Counted from the first letter of the stretch, positions 40,340 to 49,704 are shown. The stretch: DNA of 64,000 nt from Chryseolinea lacunae (GCF_016735595.1 NZ_JAERRB010000012.1:1-64000); one strand, 5' to 3'. Program-made: numbers and translations. Notes: generated by a model not told the origin, from the letters alone.

Positions 40340-41392
40340 ATGTCTCCAGAAAAGAAATTGAGCTTCCTCGACCGCTATCTCACGCTTTGGATATTCATGG
40401 CCATGATCGTTGGTGTGGGACTGGGAAGGTTGGTTCCCGGTGTTGAAGGCTTTTTAGACAACTTCAGCGCAGGCACAACGAATGTCCCCATAGCAGTAGG
40501 CCTTATCGTGATGATGTTTCCACCGCTTGCAAAAGTACGGTATGAACATCTGGGAAAGGTCTTCAAAAATGTTAAAGTCATTTCATTGTCGCTTCTTCTC
40601 AATTGGATTGTTGGGCCCATTCTCATGTTTGCGCTTGCGTTGGTGTTCCTGCACGACAAGCCCGAATATATGATTGGATTGATCCTGATCGGCATTGCGC
40701 GGTGCATTGCTATGGTGTTGGTTTGGAACGACCTTGCTAAGGGCGACAAAGAATATGCTGCTGGTCTTGTGGCTTTAAACAGCATCTTCCAGGTAGTATT
40801 CTATAGCCTGTTTGCCTGGCTGTTCATAACCGTGCTTCCTCCATACTTCGGAATCGAAGGGTCCGTAGTGAACATCCGTATGAGCGATGTTGCTAAAAGT
40901 GTGTTCCTATACTTAGGCGTACCCTTCATGGCGGGCTTCCTAACACGATACTTTTTCAAAAAGGCAAAAGGCGAAGATTGGTATGTGCAACAAGTGATAC
41001 CGAAAATTAGCCCGCTCACGTTGATTGCCCTCCTGTTCACCATTGTGGTAATGTTCAGTTTGAAAGGGAAAATGATTCTGGATATCCCCCTGGATGTTAT
41101 CCGGATTGCCATTCCGCTGGTGATTTATTTTCTGGTCATCTTTACACTCAGCTTTCTCCTTTCAAAAAAGCTTGGGGCAAATTACGAAGAGAATACTTCG
41201 GTATCTTTCACCGCCACGGGCAATAACTTTGAACTCGCGATTGCCGTTGCAGTGGGTGTGTATGGGATCAACTCCGGGCAGGCATTTGCAGGCGTCGTTG
41301 GGCCGCTGATCGAAGTTCCCGCCCTGATTCTGTTGGTCAACTTAGCGTTCTGGTTTAAGAACAAACTATATCCTTCAACAGCAAAACCGTAG
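40340..41392 (+). CDS. acr3: ACR3-family arsenite efflux permease
   Basis: 350 residues with ten hydrophobic helices. Family marks include [16 protein letters not shown], the Cys in [20 protein letters not shown], which is the essential residue for As(III) transport, and [15 protein letters not shown]. It pumps arsenite out of the cytoplasm using the proton gradient. The start lies 3 bases after the reductase stop, so the genes form one unit. Confidence 0.96.
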   Translation: MSPEKKLSFLDRYLTLWIFMAMIVGVGLGRLVPGVEGFLDNFSAGTTNVPIAVGLIVMMFPPLAKVRYEHLGKVFKNVKVISLSLLLNWIVGPILMFALALVFLHDKPEYMIGLILIGIARCIAMVLVWNDLAKGDKEYAAGLVALNSIFQVVFYSLFAWLFITVLPPYFGIEGSVVNIRMSDVAKSVFLYLGVPFMAGFLTRYFFKKAKGEDWYVQQVIPKISPLTLIALLFTIVVMFSLKGKMILDIPLDVIRIAIPLVIYFLVIFTLSFLLSKKLGANYEENTSVSFTATGNNFELAIAVAVGVYGINSGQAFAGVVGPLIEVPALILLVNLAFWFKNKLYPSTAKP

Positions 41393-41397
41393 AGCCT

Positions 41398-42465
41398 TTG
41401 GAAAAATATGATGTCATAGTGATTGGTGGCGGACAAAGTGGTTTAGCGATGGGATATTATCTCAGGCGATCTGCGCTGTCCTATGTCATCCTCGACAATC
41501 AAACGGAAGCCGGGGGTGCGTGGCTTCATGCCTGGAAGTCGTTGCGTCTCTTCTCTCCTGCCCAATGGAGTTCATTGCCCGGCATGATCATGACCGGCGG
41601 CAGCGACTACTATCCCACCCGAGACGTTGCCATTGAATATCTTAAATCCTATGAAACCAAATACAATCTCCCGGTTAAGAGGCAAGTCGAGGTGTTTAAT
41701 GTGCTTAAGGTCGATGATGAATTCCACCTTCAAACTTCCCAAGGATTGTTTATTTCAAAGGTGGTGGTCAGTGCGACTGGCTCTTTCAACAATCCATTTG
41801 TTCCTGATTTTAAAGGCATAGAAATTTTTAAGGGTCAAATTCTCCATTCAAGTCAATACGACTCCGATGGACAATTCGAAAACAAAAGAGTTGCCATTGT
41901 TGGTGAAGGAAACTCTGGTGCGCAGATTCTTGCCGAGGTGTCGAAGGTGACAGGCACGCTCTGGGTAACCCAAAAAGAACCACGGTTCCTACCCGATCAT
42001 ATCGACGGACGTTTTCTGTTTGATGCGGCCTCACAACTATATGCAGCACAAAAGGAAGGTAAACCATTCAAGCCGCCATCGTTGGGTGACATTGTTATGG
42101 TGGATTCGGTGAAAGATGCCCGTGCACGAAAAGTTTTCAAAAGCATCAGGCCGTTTGACCACTTTACAGAAGATTCCATAGTGTGGGCCGATGGTCATGA
42201 GGAAAAGATCGACATCGTTATCTTCTGCACCGGGTTCAAGCCCGGACTATCACATCTAAAGTCCCTCAACATGGTTAACGAAGATGGGAAAGCCGACACA
42301 AGCGGAACAAAATCGACGAAGGTGGAAGGGCTTTGGCTTGTTGGGTATGGCAACTGGACCGGCTTTGCTTCGGCTACGCTTATTGGTGTGGGCCGGAGTG
42401 CAAAGAAAACCGTTGAAGAGATTGTGGACTACTTGGCCATAAAAACAAAATCAGTCAACGCATAA
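41398..42465 (+). CDS. ArsO-like NAD(P)/FAD-dependent monooxygenase
   Basis: 355 residues. N-terminal FAD site VIVIGGGQSGLAMGYYLR; second nucleotide site VAIVGEGNSGAQILAEV; flavin-monooxygenase marks FSPAQWSSLPG and VIFCTGFKPGL near the end. Flavin monooxygenases in this position of arsenic operons are called ArsO, and some oxidise As(III) or organoarsenicals; the substrate here is not shown. The start is TTG at 41398, five bases after acr3, with no usable ATG before the FAD motif. Confidence 0.85.
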   Translation: MEKYDVIVIGGGQSGLAMGYYLRRSALSYVILDNQTEAGGAWLHAWKSLRLFSPAQWSSLPGMIMTGGSDYYPTRDVAIEYLKSYETKYNLPVKRQVEVFNVLKVDDEFHLQTSQGLFISKVVVSATGSFNNPFVPDFKGIEIFKGQILHSSQYDSDGQFENKRVAIVGEGNSGAQILAEVSKVTGTLWVTQKEPRFLPDHIDGRFLFDAASQLYAAQKEGKPFKPPSLGDIVMVDSVKDARARKVFKSIRPFDHFTEDSIVWADGHEEKIDIVIFCTGFKPGLSHLKSLNMVNEDGKADTSGTKSTKVEGLWLVGYGNWTGFASATLIGVGRSAKKTVEEIVDYLAIKTKSVNA

Positions 42466-42485
42466 GACACATCAAAAGACGGGCT

Positions 42486-43025
42486 ATGAACTCTATCGCT
42501 ATTTCTGACTGGCTAAAAACTCAAAACGAACTACGGGCTTTCGTTTACAAAAAAGTGCGAGACAAAGCCCTTGCCGAAGACATTGTTCAAGACGTTTATC
42601 TAAAGGTGTATACGCACATTTCGTCCCTGAAAGAATCGGATAGCATAACCGCCTGGATCTATCGGATCACCCGCAATGTGATTTCAGATCATTTCCGGAA
42701 GCAATCAAAAACGCTTCATAGTTTTGAGTTGGATTGGGAGAACCAAGACGTCAACTATAACGAATGTGTTTCGTCCTGCTTAAAAGACATGCTCCACCAA
42801 TTGCCTTCAAAATATCGCGAGGCCATTGAACTTACCGAGTTTCATAATTTATCACAACTACAGCTGGCCGAACGACTTCAAATCTCATATTCCGGTGCAA
42901 AGTCAAGGGTGCAACGCGCCCGGCAAATACTGCGCGAAAAAATGGACATCGCCTACCACATTCAACATGATGCCTACGGCAATGCCATTGCTTGTCAGAG
43001 CAGGCTCGCATGCGGTTGTGAGTAA
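42486..43025 (+). CDS. sigZ: SigZ-family ECF sigma factor with Cys-rich C-terminus
   Basis: 179 residues. Region 2 has DKALAEDIVQDVYLKVYTHI and WIYRITRNVISDHFR; region 4 has LPSKYREAIELTEF and LQLAERLQISYSGAKSRVQRAR. After region 4 a tail of about 30 residues carries three cysteines (CQSRLACGC), typical of SigZ and able to bind a thiophilic metal. No anti-sigma gene is adjacent, so the tail may be the sensor (inference). It lies 20 bases after the monooxygenase and so belongs to the arsenic cluster. Confidence 0.88.
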   Translation: MNSIAISDWLKTQNELRAFVYKKVRDKALAEDIVQDVYLKVYTHISSLKESDSITAWIYRITRNVISDHFRKQSKTLHSFELDWENQDVNYNECVSSCLKDMLHQLPSKYREAIELTEFHNLSQLQLAERLQISYSGAKSRVQRARQILREKMDIAYHIQHDAYGNAIACQSRLACGCE

Positions 43026-43027
43026 AA

Positions 43028-43060
43028 AAAGGAAGGCAGAGACCAGCTCCGCCTTCAATT
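43028..43060. terminator. Terminator between sigZ and the Cys-rich peptide gene
   Basis: AAGGCAGAG and CTCCGCCTT pair across a short loop with one mismatch; A7 before and a T-rich end after allow action on both strands. It separates convergent genes whose stops are only 37 bases apart. Confidence 0.65.
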
Positions 43061-43062
43061 TG

Positions 43063-43134
43063 CTAGCAGCATCCGGTTGTGATGCCACCGCAGCAGTCGT
43101 CGCCACAACAACTGCCTGGATCTTCGTTCTTCAT
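43063..43134 (-). CDS. 23-residue Cys-rich peptide beside the arsenic operon
   Basis: An ATG at 43134 opens a 23-codon frame ending at TAG 43063. Six of the 23 residues are cysteine, placed as three CC pairs at 9-10, 14-15 and 22-23, with Gly and Asp between (SCCGDDCCGG, GCC end). It is too regular to be a chance frame and resembles a minimal metal-thiolate ligand. The frame is open further upstream to 43266, but the extra 44 residues lack cysteine and look non-coding. It faces sigZ across a shared terminator. A metalloid-binding or storage role is inference. Confidence 0.55.
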   Translation of the reverse strand: MKNEDPGSCCGDDCCGGITTGCC

Positions 43135-43268
43135 AGTCGTAAATTTTAGTTTGAACTGACCTGGCCGCTTTGGCCATTCAGTTTCTATGACGCACAGGCT
43201 TGAGGAAAGACTCAAACTATTTTCTTGCGTCTTTTTTGCAGATACTTCGTCTTTAGATAAAAGCATTT

Positions 43269-44156
43269 ATGAAAAACACTTTCTCCGTTTCACTTATTGC
43301 GAGTTTGATAGCCTTTTCGGCTTTTGGGCAAAAGAATTCCACGAAGCCATTAACCCCTGCACGAGGCCACTACAGGCAACTTCAAACGTATAGCACAAAG
43401 TCTCAAGATGCTGAGCTTGACAAACAAAAGTTTGAAACTGACGCAGCAACAATAGAAAGACGGATGAGTCTCAAACCTCAGTACTTAACCGGCGTTACGT
43501 TGAAGGATTTTCAAATTCCGGAAGTTCCGGCCAACAGTTCAGAGCTAACCCGGGCTGAGATTAACTATCTTCTCGAACTTCAAAAACAACGAACTCCCGA
43601 AGACATCAGATCAAGTCTGTACATGGCCAACATTTGGTATAGCTTACGCGTGACACCCGCAGACTCCACGTATAGAGGGTTTCGAAAAAACTTGTTTCAC
43701 ATTGGTCGTTCAATAGGAACATGGTTCAATCCAGATGATTTACCGCTCACCGCCGATCTGATGGCGAAGGTATGGCGTGACGCAAGTTTTTTTATTTGGT
43801 CGTTGAAATTCAAATATGCCCGCATTCGCCCTTATGTTATTGACAAGAACGTAAAGAACCTGGAGGACACCGACTGGGCTGCCTATCCAAGCGGCCATGC
43901 CGCAAACTCTTACATTAATGCTTACCTCTACCAGGAGCTGGCACCCGAATTTACCGACATCTTTATCAAGGACGCATACGATATGGCGCACTCGCGCGAG
44001 ATCATCGGTGTCCACTACCCTTCCGATTCTGAAGCATCCAGAATTTTCGCGAGGCAGTTTGTCAACAAGCTTTTTGAGAATGAGCAATTCAAGAAAGACT
44101 TCCTGAAAGTGAAAGAAGAATGGGCGTTGAAAGCAAAAGAGAAATTCCAGCGATAA
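43269..44156 (+). CDS. PAP2-family acid phosphatase (class A type), secreted
   Basis: 295 residues, signal peptide ending SAFGQ. The three PAP2 motifs are present: KYARIRP (about 179), YPSGHAANSY (about 206) and SREIIGVHYPSDSEAS (about 240), with catalytic His in PSGH and GVHYPSD. Such enzymes hydrolyse phosphomonoesters in the periplasm. It is monocistronic and ends at a strong terminator. Confidence 0.92.
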   Translation: MKNTFSVSLIASLIAFSAFGQKNSTKPLTPARGHYRQLQTYSTKSQDAELDKQKFETDAATIERRMSLKPQYLTGVTLKDFQIPEVPANSSELTRAEINYLLELQKQRTPEDIRSSLYMANIWYSLRVTPADSTYRGFRKNLFHIGRSIGTWFNPDDLPLTADLMAKVWRDASFFIWSLKFKYARIRPYVIDKNVKNLEDTDWAAYPSGHAANSYINAYLYQELAPEFTDIFIKDAYDMAHSREIIGVHYPSDSEASRIFARQFVNKLFENEQFKKDFLKVKEEWALKAKEKFQR

Positions 44157-44159
44157 GGT

Positions 44160-44197
44160 TTAGCCCGGCGTTAAGGGCCCTCCCACGCCGGGCTATC
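44160..44197 (+). terminator. Intrinsic terminator after the PAP2 phosphatase
   Basis: TAGCCCGGCGT pairs perfectly with ACGCCGGGCTA across a 13-base loop; a short T-containing stretch follows. Confidence 0.8.
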
Positions 44198-44260
44198 ATT
44201 CTACACGAATGTGCATCCAACTATCTTAAGCAAGCCAAAAGAGACCGGCGCTTCTCAAAA

Positions 44261-45283
44261 TCACCGCCACCCCAATCCAGGCGCGACATATTTTAAAATA
44301 GAAGACAGCACATGCACATTGTATTCAACACCCAATGTATTGGGCACCGTTAAAAGAACTGTGTCTGCTTCCTTGATCGCTTCGTCTTCGCTCAATTCCT
44401 TTATTAGCTGATCCGGTTCTGCCGCATAGCTTCTTCCAAAAATGGCGCGTTTGTCGCTTTCTATGTACCCGATTTGATCGGTGCGGTTGGTTTCCTGGCC
44501 AAAGAAATACTTGTCCTGATCGTTTACCAAGGCAAAAATTGACCGGCTTACCGAAACCCTGGGTTCGCGCTTATGGCCTGCCTTCTTCCATGCTTCTTTG
44601 TATAATCTGATTTGCTCTGCCTGCTGTATGTGAAACGGTTTGCCGCTTTCGTCAAATTTCAGGGTAGAGCTTTGCAGGTGCATTCCGTTTTCGGCGGCCC
44701 ACACAGCCGTGGCGTTGGAAGCCGCGCCCCACCAGATGCGGTCACGCAATCCTTCGGCATGGGGTTCTAGCCTCAACAAACCCGGCGGGTTGGGGAACAT
44801 CGGGTATGGGTTAGGTTGGGCAAACCCAACACCTTTTAGTTTTTCCAAAAATTCCATTGCTTTTCGCCGGCCCATGTCTGCATCGGTTTCGCCTGCTGCG
44901 GGTTCATAGCCAAAATAGCGCCACCCATCAACAACCTGTTCTGGCGAACCTCTGCTGATGCCCAACTGTAGCCTGCCTGCCGATATCAGGTCGGCTGCGC
45001 CGGCATCTTCCACCATATACATCGGGTTTTCATAGCGCATGTCGATCACGCCGGTTCCTATCTCTATCTTTTTTGTCTTGGCACCTATTGCCGACAACAA
45101 TGGAAATGGCGATCCCAGCTGGGCCGCGAAATGATGCACACGGAAATAGGCACCGTCTAACCCAATTTCTTCTGCGGCAACCGCCAGATCAATAGACTGA
45201 AGCAACGTGTCGCTTGCTGTACGGGCTTTGTAGCCCTGTCGATTGGCCCAATGGCCGAATGATAAAAATCCTATTTTCTTCAT
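44261..45283 (-). CDS. Luciferase-like (LLM class) flavin-dependent oxidoreductase
   Basis: 340 residues with the TIM-barrel marks of bacterial luciferase-like proteins: LGLDGAYFRVHHFAAQLGSPFPLL split as EIGLDGAYFRVHHFA, GTGVIDMRYENPMYMVEDA, and LQLGISRGSPEQVVDGW. The C-terminal YNVHVLSSILKYVAPGLGW is usual. The enzymes use FMNH2 and O2 on aldehydes or ketones; the substrate is unknown. It stands alone on this strand. Confidence 0.9.
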   Translation of the reverse strand: MKKIGFLSFGHWANRQGYKARTASDTLLQSIDLAVAAEEIGLDGAYFRVHHFAAQLGSPFPLLSAIGAKTKKIEIGTGVIDMRYENPMYMVEDAGAADLISAGRLQLGISRGSPEQVVDGWRYFGYEPAAGETDADMGRRKAMEFLEKLKGVGFAQPNPYPMFPNPPGLLRLEPHAEGLRDRIWWGAASNATAVWAAENGMHLQSSTLKFDESGKPFHIQQAEQIRLYKEAWKKAGHKREPRVSVSRSIFALVNDQDKYFFGQETNRTDQIGYIESDKRAIFGRSYAAEPDQLIKELSEDEAIKEADTVLLTVPNTLGVEYNVHVLSSILKYVAPGLGWR

Positions 45284-45512
45284 AACTTCTTTCCCGGCTT
45301 AAAATAGCCCTGCAAAGATAAAAATTAAGGGCATAAAGGAAGGACTCTCAAACATTTTGCTGCGTTGTTTACGGTTGCCCCGGAATAGTGCTATCTTCAT
45401 TTCCCTGACATCTGAACCCACAAACGCCATGCGGATCGAGCGAATAAAAACCTCACGCCGTTATTTTCTCCACCCCCTAAAGACCTTTCAGGGCAAGGAT
45501 AACACACTCAAG

Positions 45513-46040
45513 ATGAGTGACTTTTTATCCTTGTTTATCTCCATAGCAGCATTTGGTTTTTCTGCATACACATTTTTAGACACCTATGTTCTCGCGAGGC
45601 ATGAGTTAAAGGCGACCATGGTTAGCATCGACACAAAGGGTGACTCACTCATCTGCACTATTCTTCTGATTAACCCAGGGAAATCCTATGAAACACTTTA
45701 CTCCGGCCGATTTATTTTTTCGGACAATTTGAACAAAGGTGGTGGACTGCTAAGCCATGAGAAGATTGGTCCGATTGTCATCCCTCCTGCTCAGGCCGTT
45801 GTCACGAAATTAAAAACCACCATGCCTGACATAAACGCGATGAAAGAAGATGGCACCCTCAGCCGAACTGCAACGCGCGTTCACATGGGTGTCCTATTCG
45901 ATGCCATTGACGCCGAAGGGAAATTGCCGGAAGGCGGCACAATCTACAGATTCACCCAACTGGAATTTGATGCCGCTGGAAAGCACGTTGGTTCCGCTCC
46001 CATGAATAATGACCATAGCAGCTTAATAGATCTTCTATGA
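45513..46040 (+). CDS. Hypothetical membrane-anchored protein
   Basis: About 175 residues. One N-terminal helix (LSLFISIAAFGFSAYTFLDTYVLA) and a soluble beta-rich part (SLICTILLINPGKSYETLY, VIPPAQAVVTKLKTTMP). I do not recognise the family. I choose the ATG at 45513 because the membrane helix follows directly; the frame is open to an ATG-like start at 45357, but that extension is basic and unlike a leader. Confidence 0.6.
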   Translation: MSDFLSLFISIAAFGFSAYTFLDTYVLARHELKATMVSIDTKGDSLICTILLINPGKSYETLYSGRFIFSDNLNKGGGLLSHEKIGPIVIPPAQAVVTKLKTTMPDINAMKEDGTLSRTATRVHMGVLFDAIDAEGKLPEGGTIYRFTQLEFDAAGKHVGSAPMNNDHSSLIDLL

Positions 46041-46123
46041 GTTCTCCCATTGCTCTGTAAAATCCGAACTGTCTAACGCCGATATAGGTCCATAAAAACG
46101 TCTAGAAAAAATTTCACATCTGA

Positions 46124-46154
46124 TTTTGTTCAGCGTGCTAAATTCCTACCTTCG
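46124..46154 (+). promoter_or_regulatory. Bacteroidota-type promoter of the DHFR-like gene
   Basis: TTTTG at 46124-46128, 18 bases, then TACCTTCG at 46147-46154, one change from TAnnTTTG. The ATG is 12 bases further, giving a very short leader. Confidence 0.4.
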
Positions 46155-46166
46155 TTTCCAAAAAAA

Positions 46167-46739
46167 ATGAGAAAAATACTCGCGTTCATGCACGTGTCGT
46201 TGGACGGCTTTGCTGCCGGGCCTCAGGGAGAAATGGATTGGATTCACGTGGACGATGAGATCTTTGACTATGTGGGTGATCGCACCAGCCTATCCGATGC
46301 CGCGCTCTATGGCCGCGTTACCTGGGAAATGATGGAAGGCTACTGGCCCACCGCGGCCGATCAACCGAATGCTTCAAAACATGATATCGAACATGCTCGG
46401 TGGTACAACAGCGTCCAAAAAGTTGTGATCTCGAAAAGCATGCAAGGCCAACAGAAGCCCAACACAAAATTTATTGGCAATGATCTTGAAAGGGAGATTG
46501 CTGAGTTTAAACGCTCCGGCGAAAAAGATGTTTTGATTTTTGGAAGTCCTTCGGCCAGTCATTCGCTGATGAAACTTGATGCCATCGACGAGTACTGGTT
46601 GTTTGTGAATCCCATTTTAGTGGGGGCGGGAACTTCTTTTTTTAGTGAGATTAACGGACGTGTTAAGTTGAAACTGATCAAGACACATGCGTTCAAATCC
46701 GGTGTGGTGTGTATGCACTACGGGCGCGACCGGTCATAG
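46167..46739 (+). CDS. Dihydrofolate-reductase-like (RibD C-terminal domain) protein
   Basis: 190 residues with the full RibD_C fold: ILAFMHVSLDGFAAGPQGEMDW at the start (shown as HVSLDGFAAGP), AALYGRVTWEMMEGYWP, VVISKSMQG and IFGSPSASHSLMKLDAIDEYWL followed by VNPILVGAGTSFF. The family reduces pterins, pyrimidine intermediates or unknown substrates with NADPH. It overlaps by 22 bases the end of the AraC remnant on the other strand. Confidence 0.88.
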   Translation: MRKILAFMHVSLDGFAAGPQGEMDWIHVDDEIFDYVGDRTSLSDAALYGRVTWEMMEGYWPTAADQPNASKHDIEHARWYNSVQKVVISKSMQGQQKPNTKFIGNDLEREIAEFKRSGEKDVLIFGSPSASHSLMKLDAIDEYWLFVNPILVGAGTSFFSEINGRVKLKLIKTHAFKSGVVCMHYGRDRS

Positions 46740-47014
46740 CATCTACTGCCTTGCCAAATCGGATCCGTAGAATGAATACGGATCTTCTTTCTTGTTTTTG
46801 TCCCGGAAATGAAACGTGTTGGATCCTTAACACATGTAAACATGGAACTTCTATACTTCTTTGGGGTAACGCCCACATGCTGTTTAAAAAGCCGTGTGAA
46901 ATGTTGGGGATATCTAAATCCCAGCTCATAGGCAATTTCACTCACTGACTTGTTCGCTTCACTGATCTTCGATTTTGTTACATCAATAAGTTTCAGGTGA
47001 ATGTATTCGCTAGC
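46718..47014 (-). pseudogene. AraC-family regulator remnant (C-terminal domain only)
   Basis: The minus strand encodes EYIHLKLIDVTKSKI then VSEIAYELGFRYPQHFTRLF and GVTPKKYR, both helix-turn-helices of the AraC domain partly or wholly. The sensor half is gone, and upstream the sequence joins at about 47014 to a fragment of another gene. The tail after KKYR is out of family and runs into the DHFR-like gene. Confidence 0.75.
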
Positions 47015-47015
47015 C

Positions 47016-47229
47016 GACTTTCAGGTTCCTGTTCCGAAGGATGTGCCGCTGAAGAAGCTCAGCGCATTGAACATTATCGGAACGTCGCAAAAAAAATGTC
47101 GAAGGTAAAAATCTTGTAACGGGTAAGCCCTTGTTTGGTATGGATCACAAACAAGATGGAATGCTGATTGCCATGATCACACATGCCCCCGCCATTGGGT
47201 TGTCCATAAAATCTGTTGATGACACTTGA
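47016..47229 (+). pseudogene. Frameshifted fragment of a molybdopterin-binding aldehyde/xanthine dehydrogenase subunit
   Basis: The frame starting at 47016 gives FQVPVPKDVPLKKLSALNII, and after an A8 tract (47089-47096) the sense continues in the next frame as KNVEGKNLVTGKPLFGMDHK then DGMLIAMITHAPAIG and KSVDDT, ending at TGA. This is a stretch near the start of the mature large subunit of isoquinoline-1-oxidoreductase-type enzymes (VTGKPLFGxDxxxxGMLYAMI). One A too many in the tract explains the shift. The rest of the roughly 700-residue protein is missing. Confidence 0.7.
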
Positions 47230-47325
47230 ATGCACCTAAAAGATAGGAATCCCATAACCTGGCTCGCGGTCCCGGAACGTCCCTTTGCGTCGGGCAAAAG
47301 TTTGTTGAGTACGGATGCGTTTCCC

Positions 47326-49704
47326 TCACTCCGTGCGAATGTAATCTGCGGGGTTAGTGTGAGCGGCTCTTATAGTCTGCATGCCTATGGTTATCCATGC
47401 GATCACCAACGCTGCCACACCGGCTCCCGCAAAAAACCACCACTCCAGGGCGATGCGGTAGGCAAAACGTTCCAGCCACTTCAACGCTGTGAAATAGCTG
47501 ACGGGAAGGGCAATGGCAATCGCGATCAATATCATTTTTGTGAAGTCTGCCGATAGAAGACTCACAATACCGGCTTGCGTCGCACCGAGGATTTTTCGGA
47601 TACCAATCTCCTTCTGTCTTTTTTGGGCCGTAAACGCAGCAAGGCCGAACAGACCCAGGCATGAAATGATGATCGCGATAACAGCAAAGTATTTTGAGAG
47701 GACAGCAACTCTCTTTTCTGAATCATAGAGTCGTTGATAGTCCGCATCCAGAAACGTGAATTCAAAAGGATATCCCGGATGAAATTTTTCATAGACTTCT
47801 CCAAGCCTTTCGATGGTGTTTGCCTCCGACCCCGGCTGCACCTTCACCATCACATCGCTTCCCCTTGAAGAGTATCTGAAAAACACAGGGCTTATCTGAT
47901 GATGAAGTGAACCATACTGAAAATCCTTGACCACACCAACGATCTGTTTTTCATGCTGTCCATCGCGAATCATTCTGCCTATGGGATCGGGGAATCCCAT
48001 CATCTTAACCGCGGCTTCGTTCACAACGATCTTCGATTCCTCGCCGTAGGCATCTGAAAATGTACGTCCCTCCTTAATTCTTATATTTAATGTCTCTATA
48101 AAATCATGACTGACCGTGGGACTTGGAAAAAGTATTTCCTTTGCCCCCGGTGGCTGCCCTTCCCACGAAAAGCCACCGTGCAGCGAAAGGTCTTTCTCCA
48201 GGATACTTCCAAACATACATGATGCATTCACCACGCCGGGTATATCCCTAAGCGCAGACATAAACGTTTCATGAGCATCCCAACTGATCCTTCCCTGCCT
48301 TGAGAACATCAGAACATTTTCCTTTTCGTAACCCAGGCTTTTTGTCTGCGTAAATTCAATTTGTCTGTTGACAATCAAAAAGGCAACCATAAAAACAATG
48401 GAAAGTACAAATTGTGTGACGACCAATCCTTTTCGTATCCACACATCACCAAACGTGGTTGCCAACTTTCCTTTCAAGACCCTTGCCGGCTCAAACCCCG
48501 ATAGATAAAACGCAGGATATCCGCCGGAAACAATTCCCGTAAACAACACCATGCCCCCGATGACGAGGAAAGGTTTGATGCCCGGAGTGAAATGCAGCTG
48601 CTTATTGGTAAGCTCATTAAACTGGGGGAGCAACACAAAAACCAGCAACGTAGCAATGGCCAGCGACAAAAAAGCCATCAGGATTGATTCGCCAAGAAAC
48701 TGGAAAATCAATACCTTCCGGTTCACGCCCATCGTCTTTTTGATGCCCACCTCTTTCATTTTCCGGGAGGCCTGGGCCGTAGACAGGTTCATGAAATTGA
48801 TACACGCAATGGCCAGGATGAACACGGCGATCATCGAAAACAACCACACATATTCTATTCTTCCTCCGGATTGCACGCCGCTTTCAAAACGGCCGTGCAG
48901 ATACTTGTCTGAATAGCGGCTAACAAACAGCGTTGCTTTATTGTCCGGAACTTTTGAAAACAGGTGCCGCGAGATCTTCTTGTTGAATTCAACAATGGAA
49001 GTTCCATCTTTCAGCACCAAATACGTTTCTGCCGGTCCCGCATTCCATTGCTCCGCATTCCGGTCGCCTTCGAGTAGTTTTTTGAAGTTGAAAACAATAT
49101 CAAACTGGCAGGTGGAATTGGCGGGGACGTCTTTAAAAATACCCGATACATAAAGCGGTCCTTCAAAACGCACGCGGTGGTTCCAGACGAACGTTTTGCC
49201 AACAATATTGTCAGTAGTATTAAACACTTTTTTCGCCAACGTTTCGGATATCAAAACACCATTCTTATCGGCCAGCACCCGATCCTTGTTTCCTTGAATA
49301 AGATCATACGAAAACACGTTGAAATAATCTTCGCTTGCAAATATTCCCTTTGCCTTCAGGTGTTTATCCTCGTAGACGATGATCCCTTCGCCACTATATT
49401 CTCCCGATGAATTGACAGACACCGCGTATTCAACTTCGGGCATTTCCGCCAATAACGACTCGCCCAGTCTTGCTGGTGTAGATTCGCCGGTTCGAATGCC
49501 GTCGGGACGTTGAACATTTCTCAACACTTGATAAAGTCGATCAGCTTTCTGATGAAATCTGTCTGCCGACAATTCATCGGCTACCCACAGGTAAATCAAC
49601 AACGTGCAGGCAAGGCCGCTGGAAAGTCCCACCAGGTTGATGAAGAACGAACTTTTATAGCGCAAAAAATTCCGGTACGTGATAAGAATAGTGTGACGAA
49701 ACAT
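47326..49704 (-). CDS. ABC-transporter permease of the MacB/FtsX family
   Basis: About 792 residues with the duplicated layout seen in Bacteroidota: transmembrane helix (SSFFINLVGLSSGLACTLLIYLW), periplasmic MacB-type domain, FtsX core (IACINFMNLSTAQASRKMKEVG, GVNRKVLIFQFLGESI), then a second copy with LVVTQFVLSIVFM and the end FTAQKRQKEIGIRKILGAT. It works with an unlinked ATPase, probably in lipoprotein, peptide or drug handling. I choose ATG 49704 (MFRHTILITYRNFLRYK), the usual family beginning. Confidence 0.9.
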   Translation of the reverse strand: MFRHTILITYRNFLRYKSSFFINLVGLSSGLACTLLIYLWVADELSADRFHQKADRLYQVLRNVQRPDGIRTGESTPARLGESLLAEMPEVEYAVSVNSSGEYSGEGIIVYEDKHLKAKGIFASEDYFNVFSYDLIQGNKDRVLADKNGVLISETLAKKVFNTTDNIVGKTFVWNHRVRFEGPLYVSGIFKDVPANSTCQFDIVFNFKKLLEGDRNAEQWNAGPAETYLVLKDGTSIVEFNKKISRHLFSKVPDNKATLFVSRYSDKYLHGRFESGVQSGGRIEYVWLFSMIAVFILAIACINFMNLSTAQASRKMKEVGIKKTMGVNRKVLIFQFLGESILMAFLSLAIATLLVFVLLPQFNELTNKQLHFTPGIKPFLVIGGMVLFTGIVSGGYPAFYLSGFEPARVLKGKLATTFGDVWIRKGLVVTQFVLSIVFMVAFLIVNRQIEFTQTKSLGYEKENVLMFSRQGRISWDAHETFMSALRDIPGVVNASCMFGSILEKDLSLHGGFSWEGQPPGAKEILFPSPTVSHDFIETLNIRIKEGRTFSDAYGEESKIVVNEAAVKMMGFPDPIGRMIRDGQHEKQIVGVVKDFQYGSLHHQISPVFFRYSSRGSDVMVKVQPGSEANTIERLGEVYEKFHPGYPFEFTFLDADYQRLYDSEKRVAVLSKYFAVIAIIISCLGLFGLAAFTAQKRQKEIGIRKILGATQAGIVSLLSADFTKMILIAIAIALPVSYFTALKWLERFAYRIALEWWFFAGAGVAALVIAWITIGMQTIRAAHTNPADYIRTE

